From positions 1-16,987 of the forward strand of contig CAZEFK010000162.1 in assembly GCA_964511405.1 (NCBI GenBank): 16,987 nucleotides of DNA, in the 5' to 3' direction. The stretch's first letter is position 1. The number at the start of each line of letters is the position of its first letter. The notes under the pieces were generated by a model. That model did not search any database and was not told the DNA's origin. It was given only the letters and a program-made list of their open reading frames with translations. This document shows positions 6,537 through 12,804 of this stretch, piece after piece. Position numbers and translations under genes: made by a program. The stretch comes from CAZEFK01 sp964511405 (lineage in GTDB: Bacteria; Pseudomonadota; Alphaproteobacteria; Elsterales; Elsteraceae).

Positions 6537-7295
6537 ATGCCGCGCCGTGTCGCGCTGTTCGTCACCTGCCTCGTCGACCTGTACCGGCCCAGCGTCGGCT
6601 TCGCCGCGGTGAAGCTGCTGGAGGACGCCGGCTGCACGGTCGCGGTGCCGCGGCTGCAGACCTGCTGCGGCCAGCCCGCCTTCAACAGCGGCGACCGGGC
6701 TACGGCCAAGGCGATCGCAGCGGACGTCATCGCCGCGTTCGACGGCTACGACCATGTGGTGGTGCCCTCGGGCTCCTGCGGCGGCATGATCCACGAGCAC
6801 TATCCGGCACTGTTCGCCGACGACCCGGCCATGGCGCCGCGCGCCCGGGCGCTGGCGGTGCGCACGCACGAGCTGGTGTCGTTCCTGGTCGACGTGCTGG
6901 GCGTGACCCAAGTGCAGGCCGACTGGACCGCGACCGCCACCTATCACGACAGCTGCTCGGGCCTGCGCGAGCTCGGCATCAAGGCGCAGCCGCGCCAGCT
7001 CCTGGCCAGCGTGCGCGGCCTGACATTGGCCGAGCTGCCGCAGGCCGAGGTGTGCTGCGGCTTCGGCGGCACCTTCTGCATCAAGTACCCGGAGATCTCG
7101 GACCGTATGGTCGCCGACAAGGCCGCCCAGGTCGACTCGACCGGCGCCGACCTGTTGCTGGCCGGCGACCTGGGGTGCCTGCTGAACATGGCCGGCAAGC
7201 TCAAGCGCACCGGCAGCCGGGTCCAGGTGCGCCATGTCGCCGAAGTGCTGGCCGGCATGGCCGACGAGCCGGCCATCGGCGAGCCCGGACGGTAG
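6537..7295 (+). CDS. lutA: L-lactate utilization protein LutA (CCG-domain iron-sulfur protein)
   Basis: LutA is a subunit of the LutABC complex, which oxidises L-lactate to pyruvate and passes electrons to the respiratory chain. The 252-residue protein carries two cysteine-rich CCG domains. The first has Cys11, QTCCGQPAF (41-49) and SGSCGGM (78-84); the second has YHDSCSG (136-142), EVCCGFGGTFC (171-181) and Cys214. Such domains ligate a non-cubane iron-sulfur cluster in related reductases. The start at ATG 6537 has GGAGAG 10 nt upstream and begins right at the conserved RVALFVTC strand; upstream in-frame codons overlap mltA. It lies 32 bp after mltA with no visible terminator and is first of lutA-lutB-lutC. 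GlcF/GlpC-type subunits share the domain, but the lutB and lutC neighbours settle the call. Confidence 0.95.
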   Translation: MPRRVALFVTCLVDLYRPSVGFAAVKLLEDAGCTVAVPRLQTCCGQPAFNSGDRATAKAIAADVIAAFDGYDHVVVPSGSCGGMIHEHYPALFADDPAMAPRARALAVRTHELVSFLVDVLGVTQVQADWTATATYHDSCSGLRELGIKAQPRQLLASVRGLTLAELPQAEVCCGFGGTFCIKYPEISDRMVADKAAQVDSTGADLLLAGDLGCLLNMAGKLKRTGSRVQVRHVAEVLAGMADEPAIGEPGR

Positions 7296-7308
7296 GAACT
7301 TGGCGCCC

Positions 7309-8727
7309 ATGCAAGCCACCAGCCACGCCTTCAAGCAGAACGCCCACGCCGCCCTGGCCGACGCCACGCTTAAGCAGGCGCTGGGCAACATGAAGCCGGG
7401 GTTCCAGAACCGGCGCGCCCAGACCATCGCCAAGCTGCCCGAGTTCGAGGCCCTGCGCGAGGCGGCCAAGGCGATCAAGAACCACACGCTCGAGCATCTG
7501 GACGTCTATCTCGAGGCGTTCGCCGCCAAGGTCGAGGCCGCCGGCGGGCATGTCCACTGGGCCCGCACCGCCGAGGAGGCGCGGGCGATCGTGCTCGACA
7601 TCTGCCGCGGCCTGGGCGCCAGGACCGTGACCAAGGGCAAGTCGATGATCGCCGAGGAGATCGGCCTCAACGACCATCTGGCCGCCAACGGCGTGATCCC
7701 GATCGAAACCGATCTTGGCGAGTACATCATCCAGCTGCGCGACGAGCCGCCCAGCCACATCATCGCGCCGGCGCTGCACCTGACCAAGGAACAGGTGGCC
7801 GACACCTTCCGCGACCGCCACGCCCATCTCGACCGCAATCGCGACTTGACCGAGGCTCGGGCCCTCCAGGACGAGGCGCGCGGCGAGCTGCGGCAGAAAT
7901 TCCTGGACGCTGACGTCGGCATCACCGGCGCCAACTTCCTGATCGCCGAATCAGGCTCGACCGTGATCGTGACCAACGAGGGCAACGGCGACCTCACGCA
8001 GCTGCTGCCCAAGGCCCATGTGGTGCTGGCGTCGCTGGAAAAGGTGGTGCCGACCCTGGAGGACGCGTCGACCATCCTGCGCCTGCTGGCGCGCTCGGCG
8101 ACCGGCCAGGAGTTCTCGGCCTATACCACGTTTTCGACCGGGCCGCGGCGGCCCGAGGATCCCGACGGGCCCGAGGCCTTCCACGTGGTGCTGCTGGACA
8201 ATGGCCGCTCGGCCATGCTCGGCACCGAGTTCCAGGACATGCTGCGCTGCATCCGCTGCTCGGCGTGCATGAACCACTGCCCGGTCTATGCCGCGGTCGG
8301 CGGCCACGCCTATGGCTGGGTCTATCCCGGCCCCATGGGCGCGGTGCTGACGCCGACCCTGATCGGCATCGAGGAGGCCGGTCATCTGCCCAACGCCTCG
8401 ACCTTCTGCGGGCGCTGCGAGCAGGTGTGCCCGATGAAGATCCCGCTGCCCAAGATGATGCGCCACTGGCGCGAGCGGCAGTTCGAGCGCGGCCTGGGCC
8501 CCAAGCCGGCGCGCTGGGGCCTGGCGGTGTGGGCGTTCTTCGCGCGCCGCCCGGCGCTCTATCGCCTGGCCGCCGGCGCCGGCGCCTGGGCTCTGGGCCT
8601 GCTGGGCCGTCGCGCCGGGCGCTTCCACAGGCTGCCGCTGGCCGGTGGCTGGACCGCGGGCCGCGACATGCCGGCGCCCCAGGGTCGGACGTTCCAGGCC
8701 CTCTGGCGCGAGCGGCGCGGCCAATGA
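7309..8727 (+). CDS. lutB: L-lactate utilization iron-sulfur protein LutB
   Basis: LutB joins a LUD domain to a ferredoxin-like module and is the central electron-transfer subunit of LutABC. The 472-residue protein has the LUD region at about 60-300, including TKGKSMIAEEIGLN (108-121) and GANFLIAESGSTVIVTNEGN (207-226). Next come two [4Fe-4S] motifs: C314-IR-C317-SA-C320-MNH-C324-P and C367-GR-C370-EQV-C374-P. The C-terminal part (about 400-472) is the poorly conserved LutB tail. ATG 7309 was preferred over an in-frame ATG at 7234, which would overlap lutA by 62 nt and add non-conserved residues. AGGAA overlapping the lutA stop gives a ribosome site. Its stop overlaps the lutC start (ATGA), so the two are translationally coupled. 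Confidence 0.96.
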   Translation: MQATSHAFKQNAHAALADATLKQALGNMKPGFQNRRAQTIAKLPEFEALREAAKAIKNHTLEHLDVYLEAFAAKVEAAGGHVHWARTAEEARAIVLDICRGLGARTVTKGKSMIAEEIGLNDHLAANGVIPIETDLGEYIIQLRDEPPSHIIAPALHLTKEQVADTFRDRHAHLDRNRDLTEARALQDEARGELRQKFLDADVGITGANFLIAESGSTVIVTNEGNGDLTQLLPKAHVVLASLEKVVPTLEDASTILRLLARSATGQEFSAYTTFSTGPRRPEDPDGPEAFHVVLLDNGRSAMLGTEFQDMLRCIRCSACMNHCPVYAAVGGHAYGWVYPGPMGAVLTPTLIGIEEAGHLPNASTFCGRCEQVCPMKIPLPKMMRHWRERQFERGLGPKPARWGLAVWAFFARRPALYRLAAGAGAWALGLLGRRAGRFHRLPLAGGWTAGRDMPAPQGRTFQALWRERRGQ

Positions 8728-9392
8728 GCGGCGGTCGCGACCACATCCTGGGGTCGATCCGGCGCGCGCTCGGGCGGGGGCCGCTGGACGCCGGCGGCAA
8801 GGCCGAAGCGACGCTCCGCCTGGCCGAGCACCCGCGGTCGCTGACCCCGGCCCGGGTCGCCCGCGACCAGGCCGGGCTGGTGGCGCTGTTCACCGAGATG
8901 GCGACCGCGGCATCGGCGACCGTCGAGCCAGTGTCGCGGATGGCCGACGTGCCCGCCGCCGTCGCCGGGTTCCTGGCGCGCGAGAACCTGCCGGCGGAAC
9001 TGGCGGCCGCACCCGGCCTGCGGGACCTGCCCTGGGAGGCGCGGCCGCTCCTGACCGTGCGCTTCGGCCCGGCCCGGGACAGCGACCTGGCGTCGGTCAC
9101 GCCGGCCGCCGCCGGCGTGGCCGAAACCGGCACGCTGATGCTGTGCTCGGGCCCGGCCAGCCCCAGCACCCTGAACTTCCTGCCCGACACGCATGTGGTG
9201 GTGCTGCGCCGCTCCGACCTCGTCGGCCCCTACGAGGACGGCTGGGATCGCGTCCGCGCCCGGGGCGGCATGCCGCGCACCGTCAACTTCATCACCGGGC
9301 CGTCGCGCTCCGGCGACATCGAGCAGGTCATCCAGCTCGGCGCCCACGGCCCGCGGCGCCTGCACATCCTGCTGGTGGAGCAGGATGACTAG
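8724..9392 (+). CDS. lutC: L-lactate utilization protein LutC (LUD domain)
   Basis: LutC is the third member of the LutABC L-lactate oxidation system and consists of a LUD domain alone. The 222-residue protein has the hallmarks AAGVAETGTLML (129-140), NFLPDTHVVV (151-160) and ITGPSRSGDIEQVIQLGAHG (190-209). Length and motif order are usual for LutC. The start ATG overlaps the lutB stop by 4 nt. No lactate permease or GntR/FadR-type regulator lies beside the cluster here, so uptake and control must be encoded elsewhere. The C-terminal codons contain a second ATG (9385) in another frame, discussed with the smr gene. Confidence 0.95.
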   Translation: MSGGRDHILGSIRRALGRGPLDAGGKAEATLRLAEHPRSLTPARVARDQAGLVALFTEMATAASATVEPVSRMADVPAAVAGFLARENLPAELAAAPGLRDLPWEARPLLTVRFGPARDSDLASVTPAAAGVAETGTLMLCSGPASPSTLNFLPDTHVVVLRRSDLVGPYEDGWDRVRARGGMPRTVNFITGPSRSGDIEQVIQLGAHGPRRLHILLVEQDD

Positions 9393-9423
9393 CCGCAAAG
9401 CCCGTCGCCGCCGGCATGCGTGA
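9385..9423 (+). other. Arginine-rich 12-codon mini-ORF overlapping lutC end and smr start
   Basis: An ATG in the GATGACTAG junction of the lutC stop opens a 12-codon frame (MTSRKARRRRHA) that ends with TGA at 9421-9423, just past the smr ATG at 9416. A GGAG motif lies 4 nt before this ATG. It could be a coupling leader that delivers ribosomes to smr, or the relic of the original smr N-terminus before a frameshift. It may equally be chance. Confidence 0.35.
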
Positions 9424-10003
9424 GGGCCCCGGCGGCCGGCCCAGCCGGACCCGCCGCCCGGGTGCCGAGGAGTTGCGGCTGTGGCGTCTGGCGACGCGGG
9501 ACGTGGCGCCGCTCAAGGGCAAGCCGCCGCCCCCCGACCCGGTGACGCCGGTGCCGGCCGCTGCGCCGCCACCGGCAGCTCCTCTGCCGCCACCGCCGCA
9601 ACCGGTGCCGCCGCGCTCGCGGCCGCCGCGGCCGGAGCTCAAGTCAGGCGTGGTCGCCGACCTCGACCGGGCCACCGGCGAGCGCCTGCGCCGCGGCGAG
9701 ATCCCGATCGACGGCCGTCTGGACCTGCATGGCCTGACCCAGGCGCAGGCGCACGAGGCGCTGGACCGGTTCCTGGCATCGGCCGCGGCGCTGGGCCGGC
9801 GCTGCGTGCTGGTGATCACCGGCAAGGGCTGGCGGCCGGAGGAGAAGGCCGGCGGCATCCTGCGCGACCGCCTGCCGGTGTGGCTCAATCTTAGACCGAA
9901 TCGGGAACGCGTGCTGGCCTTCGCGGTCGCCCAGCCACGCCATGGCGGCAGCGGCGCCTACTACATCTTGCTCAAGCGTCGCCGCGACTCGCCCAAGTCC
10001 TAG
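9416..10003 (+). CDS. Smr/MutS2 domain protein
   Basis: This is a stand-alone Smr-domain protein of the alphaproteobacterial type; Smr domains in other proteins act as DNA- or RNA-directed nucleases. The 195-residue protein has an N-terminal segment with GAEELRLWRLATRDVAPLKG (16-35), a proline-rich linker (36-72), and the Smr domain (about 98-190). The domain has LDLHG (102-106), TGKG (135-138) and HGGSGAYYILLKR (176-188), all three Smr motifs. The only possible start in this frame is ATG 9416, because a stop lies at 9386-9388 and no other start codon intervenes. That ATG has no Shine-Dalgarno, so translation is probably coupled to lutC. Its stop shares CTAG with the convergent methyltransferase gene. 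Confidence 0.9.
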   Translation: MREGPGGRPSRTRRPGAEELRLWRLATRDVAPLKGKPPPPDPVTPVPAAAPPPAAPLPPPPQPVPPRSRPPRPELKSGVVADLDRATGERLRRGEIPIDGRLDLHGLTQAQAHEALDRFLASAAALGRRCVLVITGKGWRPEEKAGGILRDRLPVWLNLRPNRERVLAFAVAQPRHGGSGAYYILLKRRRDSPKS

Positions 10004-10785
10004 CCGGTCGGCGCAGAGTTCCCGATTCGCCCCCATCGCTGCCGGGCTGCAACGATAGCGGGTACTGCCCGCACCTGGGGCAACGGCACCAGCAGCGGCC
10101 GCCGGCGGCCCGGATGCGGCACCGGCGTCGCGGCGTAGATCTGCTTGGCCGCCTCGATCATGACGACGCCGGCGAAGGTCTGGAACCAGCGCGTTCCCGC
10201 TTCCTCCCAGGCCGGCGCCGAGGCCAGCAGCATGCGGCTGCGCGTCGGCGGCACGTACAGGGCCTGGGCGACCTGGGTCGGCGTGAACAGGTGGTCGCGC
10301 AACAGCCGCGACAGCTGGCCGGGCGAGAACGGCCGGCTGCTGCCGAACGGCGAGCGGTCGACCCGGGCCCACAGGCCGCGGCGGTTGGGCACCACCACGA
10401 CGATGCGACCGTTGCCGGCCAGCACTCGCCACACCTCGCGCAGCATCGGGCGCAGCTGCTCGGTGGCATCGACCATGTGCACCATGACGACGCGGTCGAC
10501 CGACAGGTCGGGCAGCGGCAGCTCGGCCTCGTCGGCCAGCGCGACCAGGTTCGGTTCGTCGCTCGGCCAGTGCAGCACGCCCTGCCCCGCGGGCATGACC
10601 GCGATCACCCGCTCCGCCTCGTCGCGGAACGGCCGCAGGAACGGCGTGGCATAGCCCAGGCCCAGCACCCGTAGGCCGCGCACGTCGGGCCAGATCAGCC
10701 GCAGCCGGCGGCGGATCATGCGGCGCGCCACCTGCCCCAGGCTGGTCTCGTAGAAATCCCTGAGGTCGACGACGTCGGCGAACAT
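10000..10785 (-). CDS. Class I SAM-dependent methyltransferase
   Basis: The 261-residue protein has a Methyltransf_11-type core. The SAM-binding glycine strand VLGLGYATPFL is at 40-50. The acidic second strand appears to be replaced by VIAVMPAGQG (60-69). The LPDLSVDRVVMVHMVD segment (90-105) corresponds to motifs II and III, and LREVWRVLAGNGRIVVVVPN (115-134) is the usual post-core strand. The stretch FGSSRPFSPGQLSRLL (147-162) is typical of the alphaproteobacterial proteins found beside gloB. The substrate is unknown. ATG 10785 has GAAG at a good distance; the in-frame GTG at 10791 is an alternative. It is divergent from gloB (48 bp) and convergent with smr. Confidence 0.9.
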   Translation of the reverse strand: MFADVVDLRDFYETSLGQVARRMIRRRLRLIWPDVRGLRVLGLGYATPFLRPFRDEAERVIAVMPAGQGVLHWPSDEPNLVALADEAELPLPDLSVDRVVMVHMVDATEQLRPMLREVWRVLAGNGRIVVVVPNRRGLWARVDRSPFGSSRPFSPGQLSRLLRDHLFTPTQVAQALYVPPTRSRMLLASAPAWEEAGTRWFQTFAGVVMIEAAKQIYAATPVPHPGRRRPLLVPLPQVRAVPAIVAARQRWGRIGNSAPTG

Positions 10786-10796
10786 CGGCACGCTTC

Positions 10797-10822
10797 TAGC
10801 ACAGCGTCGGAGCGCGGTGCTA
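10797..10822. promoter_or_regulatory. Inverted repeat between methyltransferase gene and gloB
   Basis: TAGCAC-A-GCG (10797-10806) is mirrored by CGC-G-GTGCTA (10813-10822) around a 6-bp spacer, giving 9 of 10 complementary pairs. The centre falls at 10809.5, exactly midway between the two divergent start codons (10785 and 10834). The right arm overlaps the TAAGG ribosome site of gloB. The geometry suits a dimeric repressor controlling both genes, but no matching regulator is in the window. Confidence 0.45.
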
Positions 10823-10833
10823 AGGTCGGGGCC

Positions 10834-11601
10834 ATGCTGACCGTCCGCCTGATCCCGCTGCTCAGCGACAACTACGCCTATCTGCTGCGCGAGGAGCGAA
10901 GCGGCAAGACCGCCGTGGTCGATCCGTCGGTCGCACCCCCGGTGCTGGACCTGCTGCGCGACCAGGGGCTGGGGCTCGATTTCATCCTCAACACCCACCA
11001 CCATCCCGACCATTCGGGCGGCAACCTGGAGATCAAGGCGGCGACCGGCGCGCGCGTGGTCGGACCGGCCGCCGACCGCGACCGCATCCCCGGCATCGAC
11101 ATGGCACTGGCCGATGGCGAGACCTTCGCCTTGGGCGAGTCGGTCGCCACCGTGCTCGACATCCCGGGCCACACCCGCGGCCATATCGCATTCTGGTTCG
11201 CGGACGACCAGGCGGTGTTCTGCGGCGACACGTTGTTCTCGCTGGGCTGCGGCCGCACCTTCGAGGGCACGCCCCAGCAGATGTGGCGCTCGCTGTCGCG
11301 GCTGCGCGACCTGCCGCCCGAGACCCGGGTCTATTGCGGCCACGAATATACCCAGGCGAACGCCCGGTTCGCCTTGACCGTGGACGGGGCCAACCCCGCC
11401 CTGCGCGCCCGCGCGGCCGAGGTCGAGGCGCTGCGGGCCCGCGGCGAGCCGACGATCCCGTCGACCATCGGGGTCGAGCGCGCCAGCAACCCGTTCCTGC
11501 GCGCCGATCAGCCGGCGCTGGCGGCGGCCTGCGGCCTGCCCGCGACCGATCCGGCCCAGGTCTTCGGCGAGCTGCGCCGGCGCAAGGACGTCTTCCGCTG
11601 A
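10834..11601 (+). CDS. gloB: Hydroxyacylglutathione hydrolase (glyoxalase II)
   Basis: GloB hydrolyses S-D-lactoylglutathione to D-lactate and glutathione, the second step of methylglyoxal detoxification, in the cytoplasm. The 255-residue protein is a metallo-beta-lactamase-fold enzyme. The metal motif T-H55-H-H57-P-D59-H60 is complete and the later ligands H113, D132 and H170 are present. The glutathione-binding C-terminal helical domain (about 175-255) ends with the family signature ELRRRKDVFR. AAGG lies 8 nt before the ATG. It is first of the probable operon gloB - cupin - rraA-like; the cupin overlaps its stop. D-lactate is its product, while the lut system nearby is known for L-lactate, so a functional link is only suggestive. 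Confidence 0.97.
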   Translation: MLTVRLIPLLSDNYAYLLREERSGKTAVVDPSVAPPVLDLLRDQGLGLDFILNTHHHPDHSGGNLEIKAATGARVVGPAADRDRIPGIDMALADGETFALGESVATVLDIPGHTRGHIAFWFADDQAVFCGDTLFSLGCGRTFEGTPQQMWRSLSRLRDLPPETRVYCGHEYTQANARFALTVDGANPALRARAAEVEALRARGEPTIPSTIGVERASNPFLRADQPALAAACGLPATDPAQVFGELRRRKDVFR

Positions 11602-12032
11602 GCGGGCTCGACGCTTCAGCCGTCATCGCGCTCCTGGACCTCGAGCCCCATCCCGAAGGCGGTCACTATCGCGAGACCTTCCGCGATGTCGCCAGCGATG
11701 CCGACGGCCGGCCGCGCTCGACCGCCATCTACTACCTGCTGGCGGCCGGGGAGCGGTCGCACTGGCACCGCGTCGACGCCGTCGAGACCTGGCACTGGCA
11801 TGCCGGGGCGCCGCTGCGTCTCGGGCGCTCGGCCGATGGCCGGACAACCGACTATGCCGTCCTCGGCCCCGACCTGGCGGCCGGGGCGCGGCCGCAGCTG
11901 ATCGTGCCGCAGCACCACTGGCAGAGTGCCCAAAGTCTGGGCGCCTGGACCCTGGTCGGCTGCACCGTCGCCCCCGGCTTTCGCTTCGAGGGCTTCGAGC
12001 TGGCGCCGCCCGGCTGGGATCCGGGCGGCTGA
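11598..12032 (+). CDS. Cupin DUF985 (Cupin_5) family protein, apparent CTG start
   Basis: The 144-residue protein is a DUF985 (Cupin_5) beta-barrel of unknown function. Motifs are HPEGGHYRETFR (about 16-27), STAIYYLL (39-46), SHWHRVDAVETWHWHAG (52-68) with clustered metal-ligand histidines, QHHWQSAQ (102-109) and TLVGCTVAPGFRFEGFEL near the C-terminus. The family begins about 15 residues before HPEGG. The only codon there that could start it is CTG at 11598, overlapping the gloB stop as CTGA. The whole domain contains no Met, and no ATG, GTG or TTG lies in frame near its N-terminus. The nearest upstream in-frame starts are more than 250 bp inside gloB. Translation by coupling from gloB at a CTG codon is therefore my best reading. 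The RraA-like gene follows 14 bp later. Confidence 0.85.
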   Translation: MSGLDASAVIALLDLEPHPEGGHYRETFRDVASDADGRPRSTAIYYLLAAGERSHWHRVDAVETWHWHAGAPLRLGRSADGRTTDYAVLGPDLAAGARPQLIVPQHHWQSAQSLGAWTLVGCTVAPGFRFEGFELAPPGWDPGG

Positions 12033-12046
12033 AGGAGACATATCGG

Positions 12047-12718
12047 ATGGCCAAGTACGAGATCGAACCGATGCCGGCGCCGCTCAGCGCCGAGGTCGTG
12101 GCCCTGCTGGAGCAGACCGAGACCGCGACCGTCGGGCACTGGCGCCACTGGGGCTTTTGCGACCGCCGGATCCAGCCCCTGCTGCGCGGCCGGCGAGTGG
12201 CCGGCACGGCGGTCACGGTGGCCATCCCTGGCCCTGATTCGACCCTGCTGCACCACGCGCTGGGCCTGCTGCGGCCCGGCGACATCCTGGTGGTCGATCG
12301 CCTGGGTGACGACCGCCACGCCTGCTGGGGCGGCGGCGTCACGGTCGCGGCCAAGGCGGCCGGGGCCAAGGCCGGGGTGGTCGACGGGCCGTGCACCGAC
12401 CTGGAGGAGGTCGAGGCCTCGGCCTTCCCGATGTGGTGCCGGGGTTTGGCGCCGATCACCACCCGGCTGTACGACCTGGGCGGCCGCCTCAACAAGCCGG
12501 TGGCGATCGGCGGCGTCGTGGTGATGCCGGGCGACGCGGTGCTGTGCGACGAAAGCGGCGTGCTGGTGCTGCCGCCCGGCGAAGCCGAGGCCGAGGCGCG
12601 GCGGGCCATCGCCCGCCAGGAAGCGGGCCTCGCGAATCAGGGCAAGGTCGCCGCCGGCGCCAAGCTGGGCGAACTCAGCGGCGCCACGGCCAAGGTGCTG
12701 GCCGAGTCCAAGGGATGA
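12047..12718 (+). CDS. RraA-like protein (HMG aldolase / RraA superfamily)
   Basis: The 223-residue protein belongs to the RraA-like superfamily, which includes 4-hydroxy-4-methyl-2-oxoglutarate aldolases, the RNase E regulator RraA, and proteins once called dimethylmenaquinone methyltransferase. The core runs from about 45 to 175, with GGGVTVAAKAAGAKAGVVDG (95-114) and GGVVVMPGDAVLCDESGVLV (155-174). The aldolase motif G-x20-R-D-x2-E/D is matched at G96, D118 and E121, but the Arg is replaced by Thr117. This makes the classical pyruvate-forming aldolase reaction doubtful. A strong AGGAGA ribosome site lies 8 nt before the ATG. It is the third gene of the gloB - cupin - rraA-like run. Substrate and role are unknown. 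Confidence 0.88.
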   Translation: MAKYEIEPMPAPLSAEVVALLEQTETATVGHWRHWGFCDRRIQPLLRGRRVAGTAVTVAIPGPDSTLLHHALGLLRPGDILVVDRLGDDRHACWGGGVTVAAKAAGAKAGVVDGPCTDLEEVEASAFPMWCRGLAPITTRLYDLGGRLNKPVAIGGVVVMPGDAVLCDESGVLVLPPGEAEAEARRAIARQEAGLANQGKVAAGAKLGELSGATAKVLAESKG

Positions 12719-12754
12719 AGCGGATGAGCGCGTCCTAACCCCTAGCGCGGTCTC

Positions 12755-12784
12755 GCGATTGCTGCCCTACTTGGCGGCGATCGT
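12755..12784 (+). other. Hairpin before the ABC importer operon
   Basis: An 11-bp stem (12756-12766 with 12773-12783) closes a 6-nt loop. Nine pairs are Watson-Crick and two are T-G, and an outer G-T pair (12755/12784) extends it. The wobbles pair only in RNA read from the + strand, so an RNA element is more likely than a DNA operator. It lies 37 nt after the RraA-like stop and 6 nt before the GGGGAGA site of the importer operon. It could be a terminator without a clean U-run, or part of the operon leader. Confidence 0.45.
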
Positions 12785-12804
12785 CGTTGCGGGGAGAACG
12801 GATG

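Noticed and set aside
10000..11343. A 447-residue methyltransferase reading that continues upstream through gloB antisense
   Set aside because: The extra N-terminal part has no homologous look and lies opposite the intact gloB gene; the methyltransferase fold begins soon after ATG 10785.
11283..11597. Use of ATG 11283 as the start of the cupin protein
   Set aside because: It would add 105 Arg/Ala/Pro-rich residues overlapping gloB out of frame, unlike DUF985 proteins. The CTG at 11598 fits the family N-terminus.
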